Assembly (NCBI GenBank): GCA_963662965.1
Contig: OY759970.1
Span: 744,001 to 808,000, forward strand
Reading direction: 5' to 3'
Source: DTWD01 sp963662965
Lineage (GTDB): Bacteria; Acidobacteriota; Vicinamibacteria; Vicinamibacterales; UBA8438
Length of the DNA stretch: 64,000 bases
Below are positions 1-8,789 of the stretch, piece by piece; positions within the stretch are counted from its first letter, which is position 1, and each line of letters starts with the position of its first letter. A program made the translations under genes and the position numbers. The notes under the pieces are model-generated. The model ran no database searches, was not told where the DNA came from, and saw only the letters and a program-made list of their open reading frames with translations.

Positions 1-592
1 CCGCCTGAAACTCACGAAACCCCTGCTTGGCTTTCACGCGTCGTTTGATCGCTCGATGATCCTGCTCCAGGATGTTGTTCAAGTATTGGACCGGCCGGTG
101 GCGGCAACGGCGTCGCAGGAGTCCTTCCTTTTTCACCCCTGAAATCGCCGAGCCGTACAGGCGGGCCTGGTCCGTGTTGATGACACGGGGCTGCGGATGC
201 GACGGATCCGTGAGCGCCTTGCGGAACAGGCGTTTGGCCGTAGCGGCATCGCGCAAGCCCGATAGCACGAAGTTGATCGTGGCGCCGGTGGAATCGATGG
301 CTCGGTAGAGGTAGCACCAACGGCCCTTGACACGAACGTAGGTCTCATCGACACGCCAGGACTTGTTGGTTGGCTTGAGATGACGGCGCAGCCGCTCCTC
401 CAGTTCGGGACCGTAGCGCTGGACCCAGCGCCAGATGGTCGTGTGGTCCGCTTCCAGGCCGCGCTCGCGGAGCAGTTCTTCGACATCGCGGAACGAGAGC
501 GAGTACCGAAGGTGCCAGCGCACGGCGCACACAATCAGCTCGGGCTCGGTTTGTCGCCACTTGAAGATCGCCGGTCGGATTGCCTGCTTCAT
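1..592 (-). CDS. IS6-family transposase (type A), 3' end off the window
   Basis: The minus strand reads open from ATG at 592 to the window edge (197 codons). The product has the IS6/IS26 layout: an N-terminal MKQAIRPAIFKWRQTEPE, a helix-turn-helix around SFRDVEELLRERG, then the DDE catalytic core. The first Asp is in WRVDETYVRVKG, the second in VINTDQARLYG, and the Glu in NNILEQDHRAIKRR. The only missing part is the extreme C terminus beyond base 1. Related 5' ends of this type occur at 27.4-27.6 kb and 28.0 kb. It would catalyse replicative (cointegrate) transposition. I see no frameshift, so this copy may be active if its other end is intact. Confidence 0.85.
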   Translation of the reverse strand, partial: MKQAIRPAIFKWRQTEPELIVCAVRWHLRYSLSFRDVEELLRERGLEADHTTIWRWVQRYGPELEERLRRHLKPTNKSWRVDETYVRVKGRWCYLYRAIDSTGATINFVLSGLRDAATAKRLFRKALTDPSHPQPRVINTDQARLYGSAISGVKKEGLLRRRCRHRPVQYLNNILEQDHRAIKRRVKAKQGFREFQA

Positions 593-621
593 GATCGCTT
601 CAGGTTACCAGCACCGTCGGC

Positions 622-641
622 CACAGTTGCAACACAACCCC
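622..641 (-). repeat. IS6 type A terminal repeat
   Basis: On the minus strand this reads GGGGTTGTGTTGCAACTGTG, about 30 bp upstream of the transposase start. It resembles the known IS6-family end with its TGTTGCAA core. The same end recurs at 27583-27600 and near 27972, each time in front of a type A transposase start. Confidence 0.7.
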
Positions 642-1105
642 CTGCTTCCTGCGCAACCAAACTCCCACCACCGTAGCTGGGCGCATTGGGCGCGAACAGG
701 GGGGACCGGCGACCCCTTGTACCAAAAACGATCAATGAATACGGGCCTTGGTCAGCCGGACGCGCGGAGACTTTCGAGACGCGGCCGATCGAGTGCAGAC
801 GTAACCCCTCTGAAATCAGAGAGATCGAGAGGGTGAGTTGGGCGCAAACTTTCCGCCCAACTTTTTTTGCGATCGTCGCGCTCGACGGATCGCCTGATTC
901 CAGCCGTTGTCTGGGAGCGTGACGACCAGATGAGCGGGCCCAGCGGGGGGCGGGCGACGTCAGTGGATGACGGCGACGGTGAGCGGTTACCCCTTGCCCG
1001 TGGACGACTCCCAACCGCCTCCGTGCAGTCGGCCGGGTCACCCCGCGAGATGTCCCGCCAGTCGTGTTCTTGTTGTCGCGAAAGGTGGCGTGCCGCGAAG
1101 CCCCG
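642..1105. other. Intergenic stretch with no supported gene
   Basis: Open frames here are short, arginine-rich and look like shadows of GC-rich DNA. The one clear signal is a hairpin terminator at 836-868. The plus strand before it holds only a possible 30-residue reading frame (ATG at 735) that I do not recognise. Confidence 0.5.
836..868 (+). terminator. Rho-independent terminator
   Basis: A perfect 9-bp stem (AGTTGGGCG at 836-844 with CGCCCAACT at 854-862) closes a 9-nt loop and runs straight into seven T residues on the plus strand. No gene is recognised upstream on that strand, so it may end a small RNA or a lost gene. Confidence 0.8.
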
Positions 1106-1342
1106 TCAAATCATCCCGGCGACAAACGCCTGCGAGCGCAGGCGGGCGACGGGGTCGATCCGCGCGGTGCGGTGGCGGCAGTCCCGACAGCGCAGACGGA
1201 TCGCGAGGTCGGCCACGCGCATGCGGGGATGGGTGCTGGGATGGGTCAGCACCGCGGCGGGGTCCATCCGTGCCTAACGACCGCAGGTGCCGCACGTCGC
1301 GACAAACATCCACGCGCCGTCGGCGTAGTCACTCAGCCGCAT
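1106..1342 (-). pseudogene. Small zinc-ribbon protein gene with in-frame amber codon
   Basis: From ATG 1342 the minus strand encodes MRLSDYADGAWMFVATCGTC, then Gly-Arg, an in-frame TAG at 1276-1274 (codon 23), and without a frame change a further 55 codons ending at TGA 1108-1106. The parts together give a 78-residue protein with two metal-binding knuckles, CGTC before the stop and CRDC after it, like a small two-knuckle zinc ribbon. It starts at the stop codon of a Y-family polymerase fragment, so the two were probably co-transcribed. The nonsense codon probably kills the gene. Function unknown; DNA- or protein-binding is inferred only from the knuckles. Confidence 0.5.
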
Positions 1343-1343
1343 C

Positions 1344-1639
1344 CTAGTGAAAATCCTCCAGACCCGGAATGCGCCCGTAGGCGATCTTGGCGCCCACGTA
1401 GCCATCGGGCTCGCTGCACTGGCCGTAGCTGATGAGGGAGCGTCCATAGCGACCGTTGAGGGCATCGACGGCTGCGTTCAGGCGGACCACGCGCGACCGG
1501 GCGTCCGGCGCGCTCCACGGCAGCTCGAGTTGCCCGGCAGCCGCCGGCCTGAAGCGGTCGAATGACACCGTCAGGCGAAACAGGGTGGCATGGGGACGCG
1601 CCTCGACAAGCGCCACCCAGAGCCAGGCCAGCGCCTCAA
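1344..1639 (-). pseudogene. C-terminal fragment of a Y-family DNA polymerase (UmuC/DinB-like)
   Basis: About 98 codons, open from the edge of the MITE-like repeat at 1640 to TAG at 1344. The sequence AAVDALNGRYGRSLISYGQ followed by KIAYGRIPGLEDF matches the C-terminal tail of UmuC-type translesion polymerases. The palm and fingers domains are absent because the 122-bp repeat has replaced everything upstream. It therefore cannot be active. The small zinc-ribbon gene follows immediately. Confidence 0.6.
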
Positions 1640-1761
1640 GGGTATTGTCAAGTTAAGCGGAATCGCGATGATCGACCCCCAACATACCGTGTTCGCGACG
1701 GGACTCGAGCCCATCATCTTGGGGGTCGGTCAGCCTGATTCTGCTTAACTTGACAATACCC
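1640..1761. repeat. MITE-like element with 25-bp inverted repeats
   Basis: A 122-bp unit bounded by inverted repeats at 1640-1664 and 1737-1761 that match at 24 of 25 positions (GGGTATTGTCAAGTTAAGCG...). It has no coding capacity. The ends resemble the terminal repeat beside the IS6 type B remnant at 40723-40742 (GGGGCATTGTCAGGTTAAGG). A non-autonomous derivative of an IS6-like element is the simplest reading. It truncates the polymerase fragment. Confidence 0.7.
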
Positions 1762-1787
1762 GCTGGTGGAGCCATTTATTGGTCTGA

Positions 1788-2558
1788 TCAATCCAGATCC
1801 GCGAACACCGGTGCGTGATCGGACGCAGTGTGACCTTCCTTCTTCTTGCGGTACTCGCGATCAATCTCTACGCGGCGCACCCGCGACACCACGGCGGGCG
1901 TACCCAGCAGCAGATCGATGCGCAGCCCCAGATCGCGATGGAAGGAACCGCCCCGGTAGTCCCACCAGGAGAACTTCTGCTCCTCCGTGTGCACGTGGCG
2001 AAACAAGTCCGTGAGCTTCAGATCGAGGAGGGACCGGTACCGGGATCGCTCCTCGGTGGTGCAGAAGATCGAACCGTCGGCCGCGGCGCCCTGCCAGCAG
2101 TCCAGTGCCGCCGGGACGATGTTGAAATCCCCGCCAATGACGAACGCAACATCCCGGTCGAGGCCGACGAGGTAGTCGCGCAACGCGTCGAGCCAAGCGA
2201 GCTTCCGGGGGAAGTCGGGATGGTTGAGGGTCTTGCCGTTTGGGCAGTACACCGTGGCGAAGTGGAGACCGGAGACCTGCACGCAGAGTAGACGTGCTCC
2301 GTCGTTCTCGCGACCGGGCAGCCCCCGTGTCTCCGCCTCTGCTGGTGTACGGCTGAGCACCGCCACGCCGTTCCAGCCCTTCTCGCCGTGGACGACGGCG
2401 TGATAGCCGAGAGCCTGGAAGTTGGCGTGCGGGAAGTCCTCGTCGCTCACTTTCGTTTCCTGCAAGCCCACCACGTCGGGCGCTCGGCTCTTCAGCCAAT
2501 GCGTGATGAACTCCATGCGCGCCCGCAGGCCGTTGACGTTCCAGGTTGCGATACGCAT
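1788..2558 (-). CDS. xth: Exodeoxyribonuclease III
   Basis: A 256-residue enzyme of the AP endonuclease/exonuclease III family, which removes 3' blocking groups and cuts at abasic sites in base-excision repair. The start was set at ATG 2558 because the family begins MRIATWNVNGLRAR; the frame stays open 27 codons further up but that part is not conserved. Visible family motifs are the metal-binding Glu in VGLQETK, the Asn/Asp of GGDFNIVPAALD, and the C-terminal catalytic Asp-His in SDHAPVFADLD. Length is normal and no damage is seen. It stands alone between mobile fragments on both sides. Confidence 0.95.
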   Translation of the reverse strand: MRIATWNVNGLRARMEFITHWLKSRAPDVVGLQETKVSDEDFPHANFQALGYHAVVHGEKGWNGVAVLSRTPAEAETRGLPGRENDGARLLCVQVSGLHFATVYCPNGKTLNHPDFPRKLAWLDALRDYLVGLDRDVAFVIGGDFNIVPAALDCWQGAAADGSIFCTTEERSRYRSLLDLKLTDLFRHVHTEEQKFSWWDYRGGSFHRDLGLRIDLLLGTPAVVSRVRRVEIDREYRKKKEGHTASDHAPVFADLD

Positions 2559-2722
2559 GGCCTGCCAGTATCGCACTGCCACTTCATGCGCGGGGCAGGA
2601 ATGGTCCACACGGCGGCGGCGCGATCCACTTCGGCCCAACGGACGAACGGCACCGCGTATGGTGCGAAAAAGCGGCCGAGGCTAGGTCGGTGCTGGTCGA
2701 GTCTCCCAAGTAGTCTCAGGCT

Positions 2723-3794
2723 ATGCCGCCTGCGCTGCAGTTCCTCGTCCTCACGTTCGCTGGCTGGGTGAACCGTCACCAAGACGATCTGATCGACTAT
2801 CTCCGGGAGGAGAATCGGGTCCTCCGAGAACACCTGGGCCCTCGGCCGCTTCGCCTGACGGACGCCCAGCGTCGTCGACTCGCTGTGCGCGGTCACAAAC
2901 TCGGCCGGCGGGTCTTGACGCAGGTCGCGGGCATCGTCACCCCGGATACGATCCTGCGTTGGTACCGGAGACTGATCGCCAAGAAATACGATGGCAGCGC
3001 CCGCCAGACGTCGAGGTCGACCAATGACCCGACAAGACGTCGCCGAGCTCGTGGTCAGGATGGCGGTCGACAATCCGCGGTGGGGCTACACGCGGATCCG
3101 CGGCGCGCTCTCGAACCTCGGCCACACTATCGCCCGGACCACGGTGAAGCGGATCCTGCACGACCACGGAGTCGACCCGGCGCCCGAGCGGAGCCGGCAC
3201 ATGCCCTGGAAGACGTTCCTGCAGGCGCACTGGGAGGGCCTGGCGGCCTGCGATCTGTTCACCGTCGAGGTGTTGACGCTGGCGGGGCTCAGGCGGTACC
3301 TCGTCTTCTTCGTGATCGAGCTGAGATCCCGCCGCGTGACCATCGCCGGGATCCACCCGCAGCCGGGCGGCGCGTGGATGGAGCAGCAGGCCCGCAATTT
3401 GACCGACCCGGTCGATGGCTGTTTGCGCAGGGCGCGCCCTCTGATTCACGACCGCGATCCCCTCTCTACGCGGGTCTTTGGCGAGATCCTGGAGAGCGCC
3501 GGTGTTCAGCCGATTCGGCTGCCGCCGAAGAGTCCCAATCTCAACGCCTATGCCGAGCGGTTCGTCAGGTCGATCAAAGAGGAGTGTCTCACACGCGTGG
3601 TCCCGCTCGGCGAGGGGCATCTGCGTCGTCTCGTCTACGAGTACATAGAACACGACCATCGCGAGAGAAACCACCAGGGACTCGACAACCAGCTCCTGCA
3701 ACGACCACCACCTCCGCGAAGGCCGGACGCCGACGTTCGGCGGCGGGTACGCCTCGGAGGATTACTCAGTTTCTACAATCGAGAGGCCGCATGA
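2723..3794 (+). pseudogene. Frameshifted integrase-core transposase (IS481/IS3-like)
   Basis: Two overlapping plus-strand frames form one transposase. The first (from 2723) gives the N-terminal helix-turn-helix half up to RWYRRLIAKKYDGSA near 2999. The second continues with RRRGRPMTRQDVAELVV in the +1 frame and runs to TGA 3794. It carries the catalytic core: Asp in LAACDLFTVEV, Asp in PLIHDRDPLST, Glu in AYAERFVRSIKEECL. Single-frame relatives of about 360 residues are common, so a 1-nt indel near 2990-3000 is likely. A programmed +1 shift cannot be excluded but I see no slippery run there. Confidence 0.75.
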
Positions 3795-4090
3795 GGGGTC
3801 GACCGATTAAACGCACCTTACGGGGTGACATCGGCCGGGGGGAGCGGTCTCCGATGCGACGGCGCTACGGCCACCGTGATTCAGGCTGTGATTCGAGTCC
3901 ATAGTACGAATCACGGTCCGGCGCGGCGTAATGACGCGTGCGGCCGGCGTGAACGACGCTGTTGCAGAGTTGGGGTTCGAGTTCCTGATGCTGACCGGCC
4001 CGCACCACCCACGACTGCCGCTGGGACGAAAGCTCTCCGGCAAGCATGGCGGTGAGTCCCCCCGTCGTCGGGCCGCGTGCGGGGCGTCGT
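3795..4090. other. Intergenic, nothing recognised
   Basis: About 300 bp between the frameshifted transposase and the end of the sulfatase gene. No convincing reading frame, terminal repeat or hairpin terminator was found. Confidence 0.4.
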
Positions 4091-6895
4091 TCAGAGGTCG
4101 CCCCGTAGCAGGACGCCGCGGGGGTTGTCGTCGGCCGTCCGCCACGCCGGGCTGACCAGCAGCTCGACGCAGAGCGGGCTGTTGTCCGCATCGCGCGCCT
4201 CGACCGCGTAGTCGAGCGTGTGCCACACGTCGTCGGTGAGCGACCGCCGGTCGACGACCCGGCCGTCGACCCGCACCGTCACCGTCTGCGCCGCGAGGGC
4301 CGGCGCCTTGCGGACGTCGAAGGTAACGCGCCCGGTGTCGGCGGGAACGAAGAAGGCCGCGTACTCGCCGCTCACGTAGGTGCGGCGGCCGGCGGCCGGC
4401 TCCGCCGCGTCCTCGTCCGCCCAGAGACCGATGCGATGCGCCCCGCGTTGGGCGGCGCGATCGTCCGCCGGCTCGAAGATTGCCCTCCGGTAGCGCCACG
4501 CCGCCGGGTCGGTCACCCGCCCGTCCACCGAGAACAGGTGCAGCACGTCGAACCAGCGGCTCGTGTGGGTGTTCCGTCCGCCCCAGGAGTAATGCGCGTA
4601 GGTCCGCTCGCGGGGCCGCGCCGGATCGAGCGCCAGGGCCGACGTTCCGGTCTCCAGGGTGTTCGGCAGGCCGGCGAGGTCGAGCAGGGTGGCGGGCAGG
4701 TCGGTGATCGCGGTCGGGGCGTCCGACGTCTGCAAGGGACCCTGCGCGCCGAAGGGCTTGATCAGGAGCAGCGGCGTGGCGGCGGACTCGATGATATGGA
4801 GCGACCGCCCGGCCGGAGATCCGATGCCGCGGAGCGGATGGTCCGCAGCCGGGAAGAGCGCCAGGCCGTGATCGGAGGTGACGATGATGGCGCTGCGGTC
4901 GTAGAGGCCGAGGTCGCGCAGGCGATCGAGCAGCGTCCGCACCACCCGCAACGCGCACTGCGCCTGCGCCAGGTAGCCCGCGCGGGTCAGCCGCAGCCGC
5001 CGGCCGGGGTAGACGCACTCCGCATCGGTGGAGATGGGCGGGTGCGGCGTGATCAGGTGCAGGAACGAGTACACGGGGGCGTCGCCGGCGGCGGTGATCC
5101 GACTCGCGAACTCCTGCAGGAACACCGTGTCCCCGAATGAGCGCCACGCCGTCGCCACCGCACCCCGGCGGGCCTCGATCCACTGCTGGAACAGCCATCG
5201 ATCGTCCCGGTAGATGCGCGCCTTGACGCCGTGCGGCGCGTGCCGGAACAGCGACAGGTCGAGCAACTGGGCCGACGCGCTGTCGACGTAGTCGCGGTAG
5301 CTGCCGTACGGCGAGGGGATCGTGTACCGGACGGCGCCCTCGGCCCCGGGGAACCGGTCGCTCGGGTGATCGGGGGAGTGGGCGGTCAGGGACCGGAGTC
5401 GATAGCCGTGCCGGCCGAGGGCGTGGAAGACCGAGGGGTGCCGCCGGGCATAGCGGTCGAACCGCATCTCGTTGCGCCACGGAACCCCGGTGAGCATCGC
5501 CGGCATGCTCCCCAGCGTGGTCCGGAACGCGCCGAGATGCTCCCGGAAGAAGGTGAACCCGGACCACCCGCGATCGAAGGCCGGCCGGTCGCCGTCCCGG
5601 ATCTCGGCGAAGATGTGCGACGGGAACATGTCGAGCACGATGTGGATGAGGTTGCGGTCGGCGGAGAGCTCGTAGATCGCGGCCGGGGGCAGGCGCCAGC
5701 TCTCCGCCGCGCCGCCGGACTCCGGCCGGGGCGCGAGCGGCGGCAGGAGAAGGACCGCGGCCTGCAGCCCCACCAGGAGCGCGCTCGCCGTGGGCGCGGC
5801 GCGGCTGACGGCGCCGGCGAAGCCGAGGGCGAGGGCGAGCACGCCGATCCACAGGGCGGCCTCGAACGGGACGCGCCCGGCGGGCGGCGTCAGGTCGAGT
5901 CCGCCCCCGTCCAGCAGGCCGTAGTCGGCGACCAGCAGGTTTCCCTGCGCCCAGAGCAGCACGCCGGCGGCGCAGAGCCCGGCGGCGTAGCGCCGGAACC
6001 CGCGCGGCGGCAGGAGGAGCCCGATGGCCGCCAGCAGGCCGGTGACGAGCCCGAGCAGCCCAATCCAGCGCGGCGCCAGACTCCAGAACGGCGCCAGGAA
6101 CTCGGCCCGGTTCGTCGCATGCACCGTCCACGGCCCGAACAGCAGGACTTGGGCGGGGCCGAGGAAGGCGGGGAGCGTCACGACCCGCAGGCGCGCGCCC
6201 ACCTCCCGCGCGGTCAGCGCCGCTGCCCCCCGCCAGAGCCCGCGCCCGAGCCGAATCGCGGCGCCGGCGGCCCAGACGAGCAGCACCGGCCACGCCAACT
6301 GCACCGACACCACGCGAAGCCAGTAGCCGAGCGCGCCGGGGTCGACCGGGAAGAGACGGCCAGGGCGCAGGGGCTCCGGCTCGCCGCCCGCCGGCGCCCA
6401 TTCGACTCTCAGCCGCGGCGCCGCCCCGCGCTGCCAGTGTTGGATCTCCAGGACGTGCGCGCCGGCCTCCAGCGCCACGCTGCGCATCTCCGTGCGCCTG
6501 CCGACCGCGGGACGGTGATCGAGCACGACCTCGCCGTCGATCCGCACGATCACGCCGTCGTCGGCGCTGGCGCGGAAATCGATCCGCTCCGGCCGCGGCG
6601 AGAACCAGACGCCGCGCCAGCGGACGAAGTAATCGCGAATCGGAGGGTCGAGCTCTTCCAGGAAGGCGAGGTCGACGCCGGCGGCCGGCTCCTCGACGAC
6701 CGGGAGCGTCCTGGTGTCGAGCGCGGGCGGGTTGGCGTCCCGCGGGAGCGGATGGTAGTAGCTGCGCGTGAGCCCGCCGGCCGGCGCGAGGCTGCGCGCC
6801 AGGAGCCAGGCCAGCGTCAGCAGGATGGCGCCGGCGAGATACCATTCACCGAAGCGGGACGGGCGGCGAAGCCGGAATCGTTGCAGCGGGCGCAT
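4091..6895 (-). CDS. PA14-domain membrane sulfatase/phosphoglycerol-transferase-like protein
   Basis: A 934-residue membrane protein starting at ATG 6895, 4 nt below the stop of the methyltransferase gene. One N-terminal membrane helix (about residues 19-37) is followed by a PA14-like beta-sandwich (about 40-155; RIDFRASADDGVIVRIDG), then several membrane helices (about 180-390) and a sulfatase/LTA-synthase-type catalytic domain (about 410-750). The metal-site region begins IHIVLDMFPSHIF and ends with TSDHGLALFP. A C-terminal beta-rich domain follows. Family members transfer or remove phospho- or sulfo-groups on envelope glycans or lipids; the substrate here is unknown. The reading frame stays open upstream inside the methyltransferase gene, but that part is only its shadow. 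Confidence 0.8.
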   Translation of the reverse strand: MRPLQRFRLRRPSRFGEWYLAGAILLTLAWLLARSLAPAGGLTRSYYHPLPRDANPPALDTRTLPVVEEPAAGVDLAFLEELDPPIRDYFVRWRGVWFSPRPERIDFRASADDGVIVRIDGEVVLDHRPAVGRRTEMRSVALEAGAHVLEIQHWQRGAAPRLRVEWAPAGGEPEPLRPGRLFPVDPGALGYWLRVVSVQLAWPVLLVWAAGAAIRLGRGLWRGAAALTAREVGARLRVVTLPAFLGPAQVLLFGPWTVHATNRAEFLAPFWSLAPRWIGLLGLVTGLLAAIGLLLPPRGFRRYAAGLCAAGVLLWAQGNLLVADYGLLDGGGLDLTPPAGRVPFEAALWIGVLALALGFAGAVSRAAPTASALLVGLQAAVLLLPPLAPRPESGGAAESWRLPPAAIYELSADRNLIHIVLDMFPSHIFAEIRDGDRPAFDRGWSGFTFFREHLGAFRTTLGSMPAMLTGVPWRNEMRFDRYARRHPSVFHALGRHGYRLRSLTAHSPDHPSDRFPGAEGAVRYTIPSPYGSYRDYVDSASAQLLDLSLFRHAPHGVKARIYRDDRWLFQQWIEARRGAVATAWRSFGDTVFLQEFASRITAAGDAPVYSFLHLITPHPPISTDAECVYPGRRLRLTRAGYLAQAQCALRVVRTLLDRLRDLGLYDRSAIIVTSDHGLALFPAADHPLRGIGSPAGRSLHIIESAATPLLLIKPFGAQGPLQTSDAPTAITDLPATLLDLAGLPNTLETGTSALALDPARPRERTYAHYSWGGRNTHTSRWFDVLHLFSVDGRVTDPAAWRYRRAIFEPADDRAAQRGAHRIGLWADEDAAEPAAGRRTYVSGEYAAFFVPADTGRVTFDVRKAPALAAQTVTVRVDGRVVDRRSLTDDVWHTLDYAVEARDADNSPLCVELLVSPAWRTADDNPRGVLLRGDL

Positions 6896-6899
6896 GTCG

Positions 6900-8333
6900 C
6901 TATCCCGAGGCTCGCGGGGCGTCACCGCTCCGCGGGAGGCAGTGGTACAGCGTGCGCGTGCCGGACGCCATCCTCTCGTGCGTGACGGCGCCGAAGTGCC
7001 GGGTGAGGAGTTCGCGGGCCGCCGCGTCGGAGTACTCGATGGCCTGGCCGCACCGATTCCGGAGCAGCCGGTCGACCATCGGGTCTTCGCGATCGACGAT
7101 CTCCACGACCACCTCGGCCCCGAACCCCGCCAGCCAGGCGACGAAGTCGGCGAGCGGCACGTTGCGGCCGATGACGACATGGTGGGCGAGGGCGAGGCAG
7201 AGGATGAGGTCCGGGGCACCGCGGTCCGCCAGCGGGCGGCGCTCCAGGCCCCGCCAGCCGAGGCCCGGCGACGGGTCGGCAACGTCCGCCACGAGCGGCA
7301 GGATCGACCCCCGGTCCTCCGCCTTGAGGCTGTCGTACAAGCGGTCGACCACCAGGTGATCGGCGTCGAGGGCCAGCACGTAGTCGGCGCGGTCGGCCGC
7401 CATCCGGGAGTAGATCCCGGTGTTGCAGCCGATGTCCCACGCCAGCCGCCGCCGGCGGTCGCCGATCGCGCGCTCGACGAACGCGCCCTTCCGCGCGCGG
7501 TCGGCGTCGTCGTAGGTCAGCGTCCGCTGGTAGTCCGACCAGGTCGACTGCGCCGGCGTCCAGCGCAGCCCCTCCACCATGCGGCGGAGGCGGGCGACGT
7601 TGTTCCGGATGAGCGCGGCGCCGAAGCCGGCCGCCCGCAGCTCCGCCCCGACGTCCCCGTCTCGGGCTCCGTAGCGGTCCTGCGCCTTCGCCTGCAGGTA
7701 GACATGGGCCAGCACCCCGGAGCGCAGGTAGTCGCGGGCGGAGAGCAGCGAGCGGCACTCGCCGGCCGTGATCCCGTCGAGGCGGCCGCGCAGCCAGGGA
7801 TGGAACGGCACGTTCCGGCAGGCCTGGAGCAGGAGCGGGTAGAGGTACGTCTCGCAGAACTGCCGATAGCCGGCCCACGGGGCGCCGGGCTCGTAGGCGG
7901 TGAACGATCCGATGTCGATGAAGGTCGGGCGCGACCCGATCCACTGGACGTTGAACGGGGTCGCGTCCTTGAGGGTCATCCCCTCGTCGAGCGCGGCCAG
8001 GGTGAGGTCGAGCTGCAGCAGGGCGGCATCCCGGAGCATGCCGAACGACCATTCGTAGGGGTACGACACGACCGGGACGCGCGCATGCTCGAGCACGCCG
8101 GCCCACTGCGGCGCCAGCTCCGGGAGGTCGTCCCGTTCCACCACCTCCCGCGTGCCGACCAGTCGGCCCTGCTCGCTGAAGCGGCGGTAGAAGCGTGTCT
8201 TCGCAAGCCGCTGCCAGTCCGCGAGCGCGCGCCGCGTGAGGCCGCGGAACACGCCGCCGGCATGGTGGAAGACGCGGGTATCGGGGTCGCGGAACGACCC
8301 GGGCTCGAAGCGGGGCGGGGCGCTCGACGTCAC
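6900..8333 (-). CDS. Kinase-like/SAM-dependent methyltransferase fusion
   Basis: A 477-residue protein with two visible parts. The C-terminal half is a class I methyltransferase: the SAM-binding loop is AWDIGCNTGIYS (about 305-316), with an acidic end of strand 2 at VLALDADH and motif IV at DLILCLALAHHV. The N-terminal half contains LKDATPFNVQW followed by PTFIDIGSF, which has the D-x4-N catalytic-loop spacing and a DFG-like Asp of protein or small-molecule kinases. That kinase-like reading is my inference. It lies 7 nt after the small membrane protein gene and 4 nt before the sulfatase, so the three form one operon, probably for envelope glycan modification. Stop is TAG. Confidence 0.75.
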   Translation of the reverse strand: MTSSAPPRFEPGSFRDPDTRVFHHAGGVFRGLTRRALADWQRLAKTRFYRRFSEQGRLVGTREVVERDDLPELAPQWAGVLEHARVPVVSYPYEWSFGMLRDAALLQLDLTLAALDEGMTLKDATPFNVQWIGSRPTFIDIGSFTAYEPGAPWAGYRQFCETYLYPLLLQACRNVPFHPWLRGRLDGITAGECRSLLSARDYLRSGVLAHVYLQAKAQDRYGARDGDVGAELRAAGFGAALIRNNVARLRRMVEGLRWTPAQSTWSDYQRTLTYDDADRARKGAFVERAIGDRRRRLAWDIGCNTGIYSRMAADRADYVLALDADHLVVDRLYDSLKAEDRGSILPLVADVADPSPGLGWRGLERRPLADRGAPDLILCLALAHHVVIGRNVPLADFVAWLAGFGAEVVVEIVDREDPMVDRLLRNRCGQAIEYSDAAARELLTRHFGAVTHERMASGTRTLYHCLPRSGDAPRASG

Positions 8334-8340
8334 GGAGCGG

Positions 8341-8550
8341 CTACCGCGGTTCCTGCGGGCCTTCCTTCCGCCGCACCGCGGCCGTCAGGCGATGCCAGTA
8401 GAGCCGGGCGACGACGCCGACGGCCGCGAAGCCGCCAAGGAGAACCTGCAGCAGCATGCTCCCGCTGCCCGGGTCGAGGTAGGCGTGGACGGGCCGCTCG
8501 AACAGGAGCAGGCCGACAACGACGGGCGCAACAGCGGGCAACATGCGCAT
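8341..8550 (-). CDS. Small membrane protein, first gene of the sulfatase operon
   Basis: A 69-residue protein with an N-terminal hydrophobic segment (MRMLPAVAPVVVGLLLF), a short YLDPGSGSMLLQ motif, then a second membrane helix (LLGGFAAVGVVARLYW) and a charged tail. Small proteins with a YLDPGSGS-type motif often sit beside sulfatase or methyltransferase genes of this kind, but their function is unknown to me. A plausible promoter lies 30-60 bp upstream. Overlapping minus-strand frames are shadows. Confidence 0.7.
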   Translation of the reverse strand: MRMLPAVAPVVVGLLLFERPVHAYLDPGSGSMLLQVLLGGFAAVGVVARLYWHRLTAAVRRKEGPQEPR

Positions 8551-8578
8551 GGTGCTGTCTCGTCGATCCGATCACAAG

Positions 8579-8608
8579 ATCTTACGAGAATGGTCATACC
8601 TGTGACAA
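8579..8608 (-). promoter_or_regulatory. Predicted sigma70-type promoter of the sulfatase operon
   Basis: On the minus strand TTGTCA (8608-8603) is separated by 18 bp from TAAGAT (8584-8579). This places a start site near 8572, about 20 nt before the ATG of the small membrane protein. No other good promoter was seen between here and the sulfatase gene. Confidence 0.5.
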
Positions 8609-8789
8609 GGATCGACCCGCCCGGGCGGGCGTTCCGGACCGTCGGTCGGTGTTCCAGCGACCCCATCCTCGGCCGCCGTGCGGCGCACGACACGCGCGTT
8701 GCCGCGCGCCGCCGCAGCGTGTGATCATGGCTCGACTCCTGGCGCGCGCGGCGCCACGGGGAACATGTCATGTCTCGCAGGAACACCCG

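Noticed and set aside
2723..3794. Programmed +1 frameshift in the first integrase-core transposase
   Set aside because: No slippery heptamer, stop-codon context or stem-loop was seen at the frame change, and relatives are single-frame. A simple indel is more likely.
3807..6845. A 1012-codon open frame on the minus strand
   Set aside because: It overlaps the sulfatase gene in another frame, is extremely rich in Arg, Ala and Gly, and lacks any domain. GC-rich shadow.
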